DNA of 64,000 nt from Lates calcarifer (GCF_001640805.2 NC_066850.1:11409234-11473233); one strand, 5' to 3'. Positions 1-14,712 are shown, counted from the first letter of the stretch. A program made the numbers and translations. The notes: generated by a model not told the origin, from the letters alone.

Positions 1-387
1 ACGCTGCCCTTGTTACATGATTTATGCTTCAGTTTGCATCATTAAACACGCAGCGCTGTCAGCTGTCTGTCATTGTTAACAGAAAAACGGGAAACATTTG
101 GAGTAAGAGCCTTCTGACAGAGACAGGAAGAGATGGTTAATAGTCGAGGACATTAGTGGTCAGTTAAAGCTTATTTCTGCAGAATAATTTCTTCAACTTT
201 GGCTGCTCTTCTTTCAATTGATATTACAAGTGTGACTGAATAAAACATACAGTATCTCAGGAAACAGGAAACATGTTTGTGTTTTTGGGATGATGTCAGT
301 CTTATCTAACTCATAAACTTGTCATGAAAATTCATTCTTATTTCAATGTACTGAATGGGTTTTCACATGTTTTACACTGAATTTTCT

Positions 388-988
388 AGGCCTTGTTCAG
401 ACTGCCAGCCCAAATCCATTTTCTGTCATATCCACACTGTATCTGGATTGATTTTAGAAAGTCTGGATACCAAAAACCCCCCCAAAAAAACATGAAATGC
501 AATTTTTGCAAATCAGATCCAAACCACATTGTAGGTGGTTTGAAATGTGATTACAATCGGATTCCGCCCAGATGCTCTGCCTGCTCAAATCGGATTTCAA
601 AATGTGTTTTGCGTCACTCACAAAGACACCATCAAATCCAGAGTGATGGAGGGAGCAGAATCAATGTTGCTACCAGCAGAGTGCAGGAAGTATAGTTTTT
701 TGGCCCTATGGATGACAACAAGAACAACAGTCCATGGACAGACGCAGAAATAAACTGTTATGGGCAAGATGATGGACCTCCATTTCTGACGGTTCGGACA
801 CATTGGAAAGCCACATCATCAGCGTAGTTACACCTACGTCATTACCACATTACAATGCAGAAAGGCTAGTGATGTCTGGACACACAAATCCGATCTGATC
901 ACTTGCAAATAACAGTCCAGACAGTCTGTCCCTAAAAGATTTGATTTGAGAAACAAGTCTGATTTGCCTGCAGTCAAAACAAAGCCAT
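388..988. mobile_element. MITE-like element with terminal inverted repeats
   Basis: The left end (GGCCTTGTTCAGACTGCC at about 389) and the reverse complement of the right end (GGCTTTGTTTTGACTGCAGG at about 986) match over some 26 bases with a few differences. The inside carries paired CAAATCCGAT/ATCGGATT motifs and no coding frame. It resembles non-autonomous hAT elements of fish. It lies in an sfmbt2 intron. Confidence 0.6.
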
Positions 989-3221
989 AAAGAATTGTGT
1001 TGTCATTTAATCAACTCTTTCTCCTACAAAGTATGTACAGTTTAGTAATTGGAGGAACTGTAAATGCTGCCTGGACTGGGATGTTCACTTGTTTCCCTGA
1101 GGCCAGGCGCACTAGTGTCATTTGGAGGTGTTTACAAGCTGTTTTGTTTATGCCTGTACTGATTTTGAGTGAAGTATTTACATGTTTTTTCTTTCACTTT
1201 CAGTTTCAAACCTGCCTTTCCACATTATGGTTTCTGTGAGTATATTTGTAAATTACAAAACTTTATTGTATATAGATGTAATTTTTAAGAGACAGGGCTA
1301 CTTTCAACTGAATTTAAAACAAAAATCACATAATTACACAGACAAATTTTCAGCAACAATTCAATGTATTTCTGTGCAAAAACAAAAAAAAAAGACAATG
1401 GAGAGTTTTTAATTTGAGTTTGTAATTTTTCTCTGCCTCTGAACATGGTAAGTAAAGCCTCTTTACTAATTTATGCTGAAATTTAAACATGTTTAAAACT
1501 TCACACCATTTCACAACATTTTTCTGACAAAATTAATGGATGTGATTTGAAATAGGTTTACACATTTTATTCTTAAGTGCAGAGGTGAAACAACCAGTGT
1601 GATTTCTCAATTAATAGAAAACTAATTGGTAAAATCATTTAAAAACATAAATGGCTAAAACTTCACTGGTTCCAGCTTCTTAAATTTGGATTTCTTACTC
1701 TCCTGTGATTATAAACTGAATATCTTTGGGGTTTTTTTCACAATTTGAGAAAATCATCTATATACTGATAAAAATAATCACTACCTGCAGTTACGTCATG
1801 TGTAGCGACTTGTAATACGAAAAAAGGGAAAGAAAAATCTCCTCCACTGCAGCGCTGACAGCAGATTTAATGTGTTGTTTCCCTGCTTCATAGATAATCC
1901 ACTGAGATGTGAATACAGACATTTATGAACCGCCTGCTGCTGCATAGGGGAGTCGGTTAAAAGACCAGCCGCTGATTGAAAAGGACGTATGGAGCTGGTG
2001 TGAGAGCGAGGACAACTGAGTCCGGTGGAAACATATCCAGGTCGTCTCCACAACAACAGAGGCGCATGCTATCCATCAGCATGGAAGTGTCGAGAAAATA
2101 AATGGTCTGAACAAGGCTGGGGAGGGTGAGTCATCTATCTGGGGGTGAGAGAGGGGGCTGCTGCAGGTGGAAATGTCACTGCTGTAAAAGCTTTGCCAAA
2201 GTTGTGATATTGTGAAAGGGACAATGAGAGGAATGGCTGCTGGATAAAGTTAAGAATGACATTTTATTTTGAAAAGGTTGAGGTGAGGAGGAAAAGATGC
2301 TCTTAGAGGCTAAAGATGGCCGTTCTACAAAATAACTGACAGTGAGTGAACTTGATGGTGAGGGTGTGAGGCATCGGTTAGAAAAGCGGCAGTTGAGCTG
2401 TCTTAACAGTCGGAACACTTCAAGGAAAACCTGTCTTTCCACTCAGTTTATTTAAAGCATTCTTTGAGCGAAGATGGGAGGTGTTCACGTGTTTGTGTGT
2501 TTGTATGTTTGTATGTGTGTGTGTACATCAAGGTCAGCTGACCTTTTGTGTTACTATCTAATATCTTTAAGTGTCCAAATATTTTCCTATTCAGGATGTC
2601 AGAGCTTTTAAAAAAACAGCTGCATACCACAGACAAAGTCTGCTAATGTACTGTACTGAAATTAAATTACATACTTATACATTACATATAAATATATATA
2701 AAATATTCCCGTTAAGTATGATTATTGCATGTTATGAGGCACGTGTGTATGATAATTGCAAGAAAAAATCATGTTAAGGCTGATTGTTTTCATTTTTGAC
2801 AGAATTGCTTTCTTTTTTTTTCTTCTTCTTTTAGAAAAAAGATTTAAACTGATTGTTATGGCAAGTTATAGCATAAGGCAAACAATAAGGATAAAGGCAT
2901 AAAAAAAAAAGATTTTGGCACAGATTTCAAGGAACTTTGCATCAAAAAAAAAACAAGTTCCTGTTCTGTATGTCTAAAATAGGGAAGATGCAAATTTATC
3001 AGCAAATTATATGACAGACTCGTTCATTTAGTAAAGAAAGTACAATAACTGGCTATAGTCAGTAGTTTGTGCTAAAGCTGTGTTTTTAAGATCCTGTTTT
3101 CACCTTGATTATAATGTAATGCAGAATTATGGTCCAGTGTGACTTTAAAAAATAGGCCAGGGAGGAATCTCCTTCAGATTTCATGTGTTATGTGATTTTG
3201 CTGATACTTATCTAACCCCCA

Positions 3222-3241
3222 GTGTGTGTGTGTGTGTGTGC

Positions 3242-3297
<56 letters not shown>
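3222..3297. repeat. (GT)n microsatellite
   Basis: Some 76 bases of almost pure GT with two C interruptions lie 40 bases downstream (minus strand) of the sfmbt2 MBT-exon donor. Confidence 0.97.
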
Positions 3298-3303
<6 letters not shown>

Positions 3304-3337
3304 TCACATGTGTTCGCATCAAAGTGTTTCTTCCTAC

Positions 3338-6300
3338 CTTCAGGGGGCATGAGGGTCTTGTTGTTCTGGGCGCACCAGCCCACTGGATGCAGCTCGGCCG
3401 TCATGACGTCACACCAGAAGTCAGCCTTGCGGTCCTCGCCGTAGCCGCTGAAGCGCAGCAGCAGCAGCTGGCCACACGTGGTGATGATGGTGGCCACCCA
3501 GTACGTGTCCGGGCTGCTCTTATTGGCCACCTCGAGCTTCATACCGGGCTGGAAGCTGCTCTGCAGGCTGATCTCCACCTGGGGAAGGACAAAACAGACC
3601 ATTTAAGGTATATTGTGTCATTTTTTTACAACCTGGGTTTTATGTATTTTTTTAGTTTCTTATCAGTTTTATTACTGACACCTTGGAGTCAAATCTAGAC
3701 CACAGCTGAAATGAATGCACCAAAAATGTCATTTATTATTATTGTAGAAAAAGTGCGCACATGCCACTAGAGTAAGCATGTCAGGTCAAAGGTGAACCAG
3801 GAAGGATGTTAATCAACAGATTGGGTAACAAGTTCAATTTATTTCCTCTGTCAGATCAGGTTGGTTAAGCTTGGAGTCTGTTTACGGCCCACGCTCCTTG
3901 CCCTATTGGACTCTGCTCTACCATCAGTGCTATGTCCCCATGTGGATCTAATGATTGAATCTGGTAAGTAAAATGTTATCATAACCAACAGGAATCTGAC
4001 TCAAACTGTTTTAATCTGTGCTGCTTCATGATAGAAGGTAGATTTGTGTGGTATCAAAGAAACCATATATCAAAATATTTGTGATCTCCTTATTGATGTA
4101 ATTGGTCAGTATTTTGGGGATGACTGGCATTATAGGAAACAGATGTGAAGTGTAAAAGGGAACTCCACTAATTTCATACATAAAGCTCAGTTTATGGGAA
4201 GTAATACACCTCCTGTGAAAGCAGGTGTTCAACGTCCTCTGTGGCTCTGGATGAAAACAGAAAGAGAAAGTCAGCATTTCTGACTGAGGGCGTGCAGACT
4301 AATTGTGCAGGGACGCTCTGACAAAAAGATGTGATAGGCTCATGGTGATATCTTTTACGAGTGCTCCATCTCAAATTGGATACTTCAGTTAGTACACTTA
4401 CATATAGTACACTGAGCAAACAGTACAGTATATTATATACATTATTATATTATTATATACAGTATATTCACAGGCACAGAGCATGAACTTTGACAGGGCA
4501 GCGCTGTCTCAAATCAAACATGGCCATTGTGCACTAACTGGGAATTCCAATGAACAAAATGTGACCACGACTGTCGCCTGCCAACGTATCCACTGGCTGC
4601 TTTGCTCACTTGACTGACGTTTTATTTCTTGTGTGTGCCCGTTGTTTCATACGACATGTAAATTATGCCACCATCAGTGCTGATGATGCTTCCTCTGCCG
4701 CTTTAGTTTAAAAATACATTAGTGGTCACTACCATTACGCTACATAGCCAAGATGGCAACCATTAAGGGTGTGGAGTGTCCATTGTTCTGCACTCAACTT
4801 TTTGACTGTTTCTATACTTCTCACACAAGTGTGAGTGTGGAAGTGAGCGAATTGAGACACAGCACTTGTGTTTTTGGAGCTTGAGATACTTAAGATTACA
4901 GGTCTGGATATTTCAGCCTCTGCTGCTTTGATTTCCTTTAACTTCACTAAACTAGAACAGCCAAATAATCTAGGAACAGTGGGTTCTTTAACTGTTATTT
5001 CAGCAAGAAATTTGTAGGCTCCAGCCTCTCACATGTAAGCATTTGCTGCTTTATATAATTGTAAACTGAATCTTTTTTGGTTTGGCACTGTTAGCCGGAT
5101 AAAACAAGTTTCTCAGAGACATCCACTTAGGCACTGGAAACTGTGATGTGTATTTTTCTTACATTTTATCAACTAAACAATCAATTAAACCACACACACA
5201 CACCACAGGTGAGGTGAATACAGGTGAGATTGAAATCAACAGCCTTTCAGTTTTGTCCTTGCGCGGCGAAAAAGGCGATAAATCTGTACAGTGAATGCAG
5301 CACAGCATAATGCGTTTCCACCATAGCCATGGGCTGCCATACAATTCTTGAGAACACTACAAGCCCAACAGGATGTTCACATTCAACACTCAACAAACGC
5401 ACACACTCACAAGTGAATGGAAAAAGCCAACATCTTAGAAATAAACACAATACAACTGGCCCCGTGACTTCCTGCTACAACAATGCAAACGTGCTGTATC
5501 ATTCTGGGTTGGCTTATGTAAGAGGGAGAGCTACGGGCAGTCTCGGCAGCAAACACTGACTGCGTGTGTGTGTGAGATTGTGTGTGTTTGTGTGTGTGTA
5601 CAGGCCCAAGAGAAATCACTGTTTCAATTTGTCCAGGCAGAGAGAGAGGGAGAGAGAGGGAGAGAGAGAGAGATGAGGGCTGCACTTTACTGAAGCACAT
5701 TTTTCTGGGGAATTCATGGTCTGTTTCCCAGTGCCTCAATCCACTTACCAACAAGGCAATTTAGCTTCCCAGGAGACCTCAGCCGCTCAAATCACTACAG
5801 TTTGTCCAACATCGGGGGCTCGCTCATGAAAGCCACATATTCTAATTTCGCCCTTATTACACTCATCGCTCCGAGTGATGTAAGAAACTGAAACACTGAC
5901 ACACTTCTTCAACATCTTAAATTTAACCAGCGGACACGTCTCCACCTTTTGCACCAGCTTCCTGCCGGCAGAAAGGCTGAGCACTGTGAGCCTCATCGGG
6001 ACAGACAGCTGCTCCGCTGGTCAGAGACAGAGTCAGCTGAGGTGGATAAAGACCTCACATCCAGGAACAACTGCACTCGCCCATCTGGCCCTCTCCTGTG
6101 ATGTAACATGTTAATGGAGGCAAAGCTCTGTAATGGTTTGGGAACAGGCTGAGTTTGTTTGGGGAGATCGCAAGTAAAATAACATTGAGAATATTTTTAA
6201 TCGAGTGCCGATGCTTCATGTGATAGAACAGCCAATTAATAGGAACTGGATCAATAATCAGTTACCCAACACAGACGCTGAAATTGACTTAACATTTAAT

Positions 6301-9300
6301 GCATCAAACGTTAATATGTATGTAAATAACCATGCCATAAAGTCTGACAGTATCAAACATATTCTTCATGTAAGCTGAAATATGGGCCTTTCCATGACAT
6401 GTGAATATTCTAGTTGTCATGTTCATCATATCATCACACATTCCCCATAAACTTCTGCCTAAAGTATTCAGGATCATTTGTGATTTTGGAATATCTAATA
6501 GGATCTAAAATGAAGTACAGTGGATTAAACAATGTTCGGCTGCACAGCATCAGTTTGTAATAACTGGACGGCAGCCAGGTTTAAAAAGATCACATTGTTT
6601 TAGTATTGCGACTCCATAAAGTTGGGGGACTTTTGAGAGACAAACTGAAAACACTGGATCCTACACTTCCCTTAAAACTTGCTAAAACTTGCCTTTCATT
6701 AAACACTCTCTGACTGACAAACACCCACGTATTTCAAACTCCATTTTTTAATGCAGGCTTTTTGTTCAAGTTCCCAGATACAAAAATTCTCTGCAGTGAT
6801 TAATATTTTGATTAACATGGTTAAAAAAATAAAAGAAAGAAAAGAAACTTGTAAAATGGGCTTGAGATACGTCTACACTGATTTCCTCACTGGGGAATTC
6901 TGGATTTATGAAAATGCTCCGCCCACTGATTCTGCCAGTGTCAGGTTGTTTGGAGAAAGAGCATTAAAGGAAACATCAGAGTCAGTCAGTCAGACCCAGA
7001 CTCCGATGAAGAGTCTTCTGTGAACCAAAATCGGCGGCTAGCAGGCGTATCAGAGTGCTATGGGTAGTTAGCATCTTTTATATGTTTATGTTGTTTATTA
7101 GCTTCTAACTGGCAGTGGTTGACACAGTGTTAGCAGTTGTGCTAATGAAAACTTGCCCTCTGTACTGGCAAGTCTGCTCTGCGCTGGAGGGTTCAAGTTT
7201 ACTTTGCCCTCCATCCCCCATGCGCCCACCCACCCCCAAAACTGACAGGATTAGTTCATTTGGTATGTGACGTATGTCTGAATCATGTTTTTGACTCTCA
7301 TTGGTTCACTGCAGTTCCAAAGAATTAATACTGGGCCATTTCAAAAACTGTTTTCACAAGCTGAGGAGTAAAGAGTTTATGTCAGCTGACTGTGATGTAA
7401 AATTAGTGGAGTGTTCCTTTAACAAAAACAGCTGTACAATCATTTTGCTGGAAAAAAAAAACAAGAAATATCTAATCAAAGCTGAAATAACAAGACTGTG
7501 AAACTGACAATGCATTCTGTGCCAACCTTTAGTCCTGGAAAGATACTACTTCACCACTAGCAATGTTTGTTTTCTGTATATTTAGTATGAAAAACAGAAA
7601 AAAACTGAGTCAGAATCACATTATGAATATATTTAAGCAACTTCAGCTTTGCCTTGGGAAGTAAATTCATCATTGTTTTGGCACCACAGTAATTCTGCTG
7701 AGCTTAGCATTTGGATGAAGAACAACGTCATTTAGCAAGACAAAAAAAACAATTAGCTGATTCAGTATCATTTTTGGAAAATCCCCTTAAATCAGTTACT
7801 CTGCACCCACGTGTTTTGTTAACACACAGCACGTATCAGTTCAATCAAATGAGATACTGAAAATGAGCATTTCAAGTGAAGACAAACAGAAATAGAAATT
7901 TTGATTTGTTCTTATAGATGTGTGGGATGGATACCAGGCAATAGCAGCAGCGATTAAGCAGGTGGGTTTGACATGTTAAACAGGCTGCCCCGTTGGTGAT
8001 GGCAACATGCAGCTAAGATGACCCCTCAGCTGACCTGGACTATGATTGTCAGTCTGAACTAACTCAGCAGGTTCTGCTTCAGTTCACTTTAGTATCAGAT
8101 ATGAGTCTCAACCCAGTGAATCAGAGGAGACACAGATGTCCTGCAGAGTCCCTGCCAAAAAAAAAAAAAAGTAACTTTCCATTTCATGCCACCTCTCCAC
8201 TTTCCATAAAGATTTGGTGTTTTACAGTCTGTATTGCATCATCCCTAATCAAGTAGATATGCTTGTCAATACATTTCGAACATGTTTTAAGTTGTACCTT
8301 ATTTCCTTTTTAATCTGATGATTCAGTTTTCTAGAGAATTTAAGCTGCATGCCATTTCCTGGCTCACATATCCGAGATAAAGATCAGGCCTCGTGTAGCA
8401 CAGACATGTCAAACACATCCAGTCATTTTCTGCTTTGCAACACATTTGGTGCGATTCTGCATAAAAACTGCTGATTTTGTGGACACTTTTCTCTTTGGTG
8501 TCTGTTGACTTTTAGCAAATTTACTCATATTTTCATCTGGCTGTCATTCAACAAACTTCTGATGTCCACATTAATAATTACAACACATAGAAACTGTTGT
8601 TTATTTTGACTAAATCCCACATACACCATCCTGCTGTTCCAAATACTACTGGAACACCAAATGTGGATTAATCCGCACAGGAAAATAGTCCAATTTCTTC
8701 CTGTTTTTAAAGATTTACCTCAACAAATAGGAAAAAGAAATGGCTTCTATTGTGATATATCTTGATATATAATTATATCCTCATATTATTATTAGGATTT
8801 TAACCATACGGACCACGCCTACTTGAGAGCAAGGAAATAAAAGACACTGACGATGATGAGGAATGCTGAAATTAAAATAGGTGCTTCACTCAGAAACCCT
8901 ATCTATTTCATTCAGCTGTGGAATTTCGGTCTCTAAATAATTTAAAATGACCTTCCTCAACCAGAAAAAAGCTTATTTGTATTCATCCATTGTATTGTTT
9001 TCTTTTTGTGCTTCAGTTATTACCCACAACTGTGTTTACAAAAGCCGGCAAAGGTTGTCTAACGACTTGTGCGTCACAAGGGAACAAAGCGAACGAGCGC
9101 GCTCTAATGAACAGCATTAACACTGATGCCGAGGCCTGGCTCTCTCCACTATGTAGTTAAAGGATTTCTGTATATGGTACTTATCCAAGAGGCTGTATTT
9201 AAAGGATCACCAAGTGTGACGGGGCTTTAAGCGCGAGGTGTACATCATATGCAGTCACTCACATGTTTGAAGGTGGTGTGAGGGGCGGCGTTAGCCCCCG

Positions 9301-11343
9301 TCTCCTCCATGTACTCCTCCCAGTTAAACTCCGCCTCCTCCTCCATGGAATCTGCATCTGAATAAACAAAATCTGCCGTCAGTCATCACAGACAACACAA
9401 ACTGCCTTGGCTGGAGGATGAAAAATGCCTTTCATTCATGGGATAGAATGCTGGTAGCAATTAATTACAGTGTCTTGATGTTCTGTAAATGCAACTGATC
9501 TCGCCACAACACAAAATTCACACAAAATGATACGTGTTTGTGTGCACAGCATGGTGCAAGTCGTCTGCTTCTCCTGAAGGTGACAAATGTTCACTTTGCC
9601 TGTGGGAGACTGATACATTCAAGGTATTATGTGTCAGGGGTTTTTTCCCTCCCTCCATTGCCTTTCTGTGTGTTGTGTGTGTGTGTGTGTGTGCTATGTC
9701 TCTGGAGACTCCTCAGTGTGAAGAGTGCGGGACTGAACCTGCTCTGTCTAATGAGAGGGAACAGCAAGAGGCTGATGTTTTGATGGAGTTTGTCTCGAAT
9801 AGATTGTAGAGTCTCTGCTCACTTTTTCTCATGAGCACTCACATGCGCACACACACATACATTTTGCTAACGGAGCTTAACCCTTTGCACCCAGCTGGCA
9901 CATTTTGTGTCAAAAATCACACAATTTCTTCTCAGCTAAACCTAAACACAAAGATGTCAGTCAGATACACACTGCTAGAATAAACACTTTTTCTCAGTGA
10001 GAGCAGCTCTTCATAATCAGCAGATTCAGATATTGTCTTCAGTATGAAAAGGAATCCATTCATTGTTTGTACATCCATGGTAACAGTGCAAACAAGGACT
10101 GTTAGTAGATAATACAACATGACTTTTCATGGTGCAGATTCACCAAAATGTAAACGAATACAGGCTAATGGCAGAGCTCCCTCAACATCTGTCCCAGTCC
10201 CATACAGTAAGTAATACAATATATACCAGCTGGCAGAGTACACTGTTAGTGTACAACTGAACAGAACAGAAAATGATATTATTCGCATCAGACTGCAACT
10301 TCTCCAACTTTCCTATTTAAACTTAACAAACATCTGAATGTGACTATTTAATACTTGTTTATGTACATATGTAGGATTGTTCACTAAGCTGTTTTACCAC
10401 TACGCTGTGAGCAGCCTTTCCATTGGCTTTGTGCAATGCATCATGGGGTATTCAGTGCGTCAACAGCAGTTGTGTTTTTTTGCCTGCTGTTGATTTTTTT
10501 CAGAATGAACACACTACTCAATCAAAGCCTGATTGGAAGTGGGACACAGCTAATGACTCCACTAACCTCCTATTTGTAAGTGTAGTGCCAGAATGATATA
10601 TTTTATAATAACATAATCACCCCAGCTGGAAAAAACACATTGACGGTGTCATGTAGCAGTTTATCAGTGCTTGTAGAGCACACTGGATGGATGTGTCATA
10701 CAGATAGAGGAATTATTGAAGATGTAGTAGCTCATAAAGCTGCTGCTTTTCTGGAGACCTGACGCGCTGATGATGAGCCAATAACGAATCCTGATGTGTT
10801 GATGAGCAATGACGTGTCAAATCGCCTGTGTGTGGGCTTTCATAGAAGACTATGGTTTAAGTGTTTTGACATACAACACGCATCACATACCACTGTGTGT
10901 TGCCCCTGACATTCTGTTTTATCCATTCATATAGGGATATTTGCACAGAGAAAATACAGTTTTCAAATTGTGTGAAACCTTTTTTCATAAAAATGCTCCA
11001 TCAGCATGTCTGTCCAGTGTCTGTGCAATAAGTCTGTAAATAAAGGGAATCAAACCAAAGAAAAAACAGCAAAACCCAGAGACTTAACAGTCAGAATAAC
11101 ATAGAGAAGAAACACTTAACAGCACCAGCAACATTCCTTGTGCATTTTCATTCAATCTACGTCTACCATATCAGTGACTTGATCTCAGGAAGGTGGCTTT
11201 GTGCAACTGACCTGGTCACATTTAAATGAAAGATAAAGCTGTGGGGCCTCACCTGTATTCACTTCTTCTTCTTTCCCATTGGTTGAATTGTAGGACTTGA
11301 CCGTGGTAAGGGCCAGGGGCTGCTCCTGAGTGCGAGACTGCAT
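3338..11343 (-). CDS. sfmbt2: SFMBT2, Scm-like four-MBT-domain chromatin protein (N-terminal part only)
   Basis: Three coding exons read on the minus strand: 11343-11253, 9357-9263 and 3578-3338, joined in phase by consensus GT-AG sites, give the first 142 residues. The start is the ATG at 11343, followed by a polar leader ([10 protein letters not shown]...). Exon 2 encodes the family's pre-MBT segment ([18 protein letters not shown]). Exon 3 encodes most of the first MBT repeat, with the landmarks [41 protein letters not shown] and [19 protein letters not shown] resembles SFMBT2 (HVEIS-QSNFQPG) more than SFMBT1, and the neighbours agree. MBT repeats bind methylated lysines or histone tails, and SFMBT proteins act as Polycomb/PhoRC-type repressors in the nucleus. 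The remaining MBT repeats and the SAM domain must lie to the left: positions 1-3337 hold no further recognisable exon. Confidence 0.93.
3579..9262 (-). other. sfmbt2 intron, no other gene seen
   Basis: The 5.7 kb between two coding exons is AT-rich with simple repeats. No protein-like frame, RNA gene or clear mobile element end was found. Around 4340-4640 is a palindrome-rich stretch (TATTATATAC repeats flanked by TAGTACAC) that may be an old MITE. Confidence 0.6.
5637..5673. repeat. (GA)n microsatellite
   Basis: Short GA tract with GGG interruptions, in an sfmbt2 intron. Confidence 0.9.
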
Positions 11344-11428
11344 CCTCCGCTTCCTGGTGAGTGTTTTTCTTTAGACCTGAGGTGTTTTCAGTTTTTCTTC
11401 ACCACATCTCTCACGTTCCTCAACGCCC
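11344..11428 (-). other. sfmbt2: sfmbt2 5' UTR part of the first coding exon
   Basis: Upstream of the ATG the exon continues to a pyrimidine-rich acceptor (TTCTCTGCCCCCAG) whose last base lies at 11429. About 85 nt of leader are therefore spliced onto the start-codon exon, which means at least one noncoding first exon lies further upstream. Confidence 0.6.
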
Positions 11429-13039
11429 CTGGGGGCAGAGAAGATAAATCAACTTCATGTACTTACAGTACCCTGATGCTTCCAGGAAAAAACAAACTCC
11501 ATTTACAGTAACACAACAGTGATTAAAAGTTATAACAGTTCATTAAACCATTGAAGTTTGGTCAAATAAACACCCACTATTTAGTAAGAATTTCCTTGGA
11601 AAAATCATCTGGCAGGCAGGAAATGATGCACTTTGCATTTCCAGTTTCTTTAGAATAAACAAAAGAAGAAGTGGGTGGTTTGCATGAACAGCGACGGCCA
11701 CTGTGGCTGAATAGGCAAAAAGAAAAGAAACTAATCGACAGAAGAACCCAGAGAAAAGACAGCAGATCTTTAGAGTAGAGGCCAATGCAGAGGCAAAGAG
11801 TAAGAAAAGAAACAAAACAAACAACTTGCAGATTTTCAGAATTGCAGGACCCGCCTCTGTCTCTTCAGCTTGTGTTTTGCAATATCTGCTTATGCATATT
11901 GTCTGCCGGCTACATGCATTTGCATACCACAGCAAAACGGCATCAGATAACCAATCAGAGTGCAACAAAGTAGAAAAACTGGAATAACACAAGCAAGACA
12001 ACAGGCCGGGTAAATTAATGTGACTTAAAATAATCACTTGGGCCACTGTGGAGACAGAGAGAGAGTATAAACAGAACTGCAGAGTAGTGTCACTGTAGCT
12101 TAATATAAAAAAGGGGAAGTGCAACAGTAAATATGTATTTGTGTCATACACAAGAAGGACATGTTCTGTTTAATGTCAGCTTGTAATCACCATGATATAT
12201 TAAACACCATCAGTTTTAGTAAAGAGGTCATTGGTCAGGAAGATTAATGTGTTTATTTGCTAGCAATTCTTTGTCAAAATGAGTCTTAAAGTAACACAGA
12301 GGTAGCAGTGTGTTAATATGAACTCTGTCTTAATGACTGATATGACTGTGGACAGTTGCAGTGGCAGTGCAGAGGTGGCTGTTTTTCCTCACAGATCAAC
12401 ACCTGACTGTGACTGATTGGGTTGTTTTGTCTCTACTTTTCCCCATCTTGTAAAAACTCAGAAGATTTGTTGTTTTTTTGATACTGTAACACACTGCTCT
12501 GATTAATCACTGGGAAGTGTATGATGTGATCAATCAGTCAATCACTCACAGAGCTGAATCAAACCGATCCTGATGTGTCTCATCTCGTTATTAATGACAG
12601 TCACTAACTCATTAAAGACTTGGCTTTTGCTGTGTGATGTAGCCCCACAGCTCATCTCCCCCAAAGGTAAATAAGCCCAATATAATAAATATATATAAAC
12701 AGTTCATCATCTGGTTTCTTCAACTTTCACTCAGGAGCAAAACTTAGCCTTTAAACTTGACAGAAATAATGATTTAACATTTGTCGTGCTGATTATTGAT
12801 ATCAACTGATATGAACATTTTTATCATGAAAACATTTTTGGTCATATCACCCAGTCATACTTTAATATTAATTGTACTCATTCAGAGCACTTGTGTATGC
12901 AGTATATATTATTAGTGAGTATTCTGAGATGTTTTCTAACCTTTATGTAACAGCGAAAGAGACAATGTAGAGACAAGAGAGAAAAGGGGAATTATATCCG
13001 ACAAAGGCTGGAATCAAACTAGGGACACTGACATTAAGA

Positions 13040-13300
13040 CTGCAACTAACGATTCCTCTGCAGGCTATCGTCTCCATTTATTGATTATTTGGTCTGTTAA
13101 ATGTCTGAATATAGAAAAAAAAAGCCCAGAGTCCTTGTAGATGTCTTCAAATGCCTTGTTTTTTTAACCAACACAACAACCAAATCTGAGAATATTCAGT
13201 GTACAATGTTTAAAAAAAGGAAAAACCCAATAAATCCACACATTAGAGAAGCTGCAATCACACACACTTTGTTTAAAAAGGACTTAGATTAATTTTCTAC
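13040..13300. repeat. Dispersed fish repeat, copy 1
   Basis: Begins TGCAACTAACGATT and continues with ATTTGGTCTGTTAAATGTC. This end and its internal order match a widespread fish non-autonomous element that begins with CTGCAACTAATGATTA and ends in AATCGATTA-type sequence. Recognised from memory of the family, not from a search. Confidence 0.6.
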
Positions 13301-14429
13301 TGATCCCACATCAGCTCATGCTGAAATCACAGTATATATTTTAAGTCTAAACCACTGAGTCACCAGATGCCTAAAAATCACGTGTATGATCACAAAGCAA
13401 ACACAGAATGAAAAACACTGTGTATCTAACACGGCCTCATTTCTGAATAATCAACACAACAATATGTGGAAATCAACATCCTCACAACAACAGACCTTGT
13501 TTGTCACTTGCCTGGCGGTTGTCCTTGGTCATGCAGTCGCATCACCAGTGATTCACTCACCGACTTCCACCCACTTTCATCAACCTGGCAATTAGCACGG
13601 AGGCACGCTGCCGCCACACAGCGATCCTCAATCAAGCCAAAAAACAACTCCAGATCGGGTTGTCAATCTCTACTTTGAAACCAATATCCCAAAAATAAAA
13701 AAGAGAAAATATCCAAATTTTTTGATCAGGCGGTAGCTGGTGTGTACCCCAGGCAGGAGAGAAAGAAATGAAGATGTAGGACAGTGAGAGAATCCAACAG
13801 TCCTGTGATGAACAGAGAGTGAAGTTCTGCATCCCTTGAAATCGTGAGGAAATGAAAGCACACAAAAAACTGCTCCTGCTGCTGTTTGAGCTGAGCGTAT
13901 TTACAGAACTGTGAGGCTACAAAGGCTGTGACAGTCTCCACAACCAACTTGAGTGTGTGACTGAGTATGTGTGTGCTACCACCCCCATCACACTCACACA
14001 CACATACATACACACACACACCCCTGACGTCCCACAGTGGCTCCAGCATACATCCATTGCGTAAACAACAAGCTGAGCTAATTTGGCTCACATGACACAC
14101 GTTCGCTGCCCTTCTCCCCCCAATCACCCGCCCCCTCATTCACAGCCTATCTGTGTTTCTTTCCTGAGTGCCCTACAATCTTCAGCTGCATTGACACATC
14201 GCTGTTGTCAACATGGAGTCCTCCACAGCACTCATTAAAACTCATCACAGTTGCATCATACTGTATGAGTAGTTCAAACAGCAGCTCTTGAATCTGGTTT
14301 TTCCCTTAAAATTCCCCTTAAGTGACTGTTTCTCCCTGCCAGTGTTACACAGGCATCTGCGGTTTGTTACTTGAGGACTAAATGAAATATTCAAGCCAAA
14401 AGATGCCATTTTATGGTTGTATCAAGCAG

Positions 14430-14712
14430 AATGTAATGCTGAAACAATTAGCAAATGAATCGATTAGTCAACTGAAAATGATTCTACCATAAGTCATTTT
14501 TCAAGTAAACAGGCAAAACATTTGCTTGTTCCAGCAACAATTTGCTGCTTTTTTCTGAGTGTAAATTTAACATATTTATAGTTTGGACAGTAATCATATA
14601 AAACAGGCTATTTGAAGACGTCTCCTTGGACTTTGGGAACCTTTTTCACATGAAACAATTAAAAGATTTATCAAAAATGCAATCTACAGATGAATGGATC
14701 ATGAAAATGATG
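14430..14712. repeat. Dispersed fish repeat, copy 2
   Basis: Starts GCTGAAACAATTAGCAAATG, ATCGATTAGTC and ends GAAAATGATGGCTGCATCC, the same family in the opposite orientation and with a decayed end. Non-coding. Confidence 0.6.

Noticed and set aside
3222..3297. TG repeat as a regulated array
   Set aside because: An ordinary dinucleotide microsatellite, expected in fish introns.
3174..3602. Continuous open frame through the sfmbt2 MBT exon into the TG repeat
   Set aside because: The strong donor at 3337 ends the exon; the histidine-threonine repeat beyond is just read-through of the microsatellite.
11543..12151. Longest unexplained open frame (202 codons, minus strand)
   Set aside because: Low-complexity, cysteine/leucine/phenylalanine-rich product, no family resemblance, no neighbouring exon; lies in an sfmbt2 intron. 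Chance frame in AT-rich DNA.
13726..14139. 137-codon minus-strand frame
   Set aside because: Runs through a CA/TG repeat and shows no conserved motif or splice partners.
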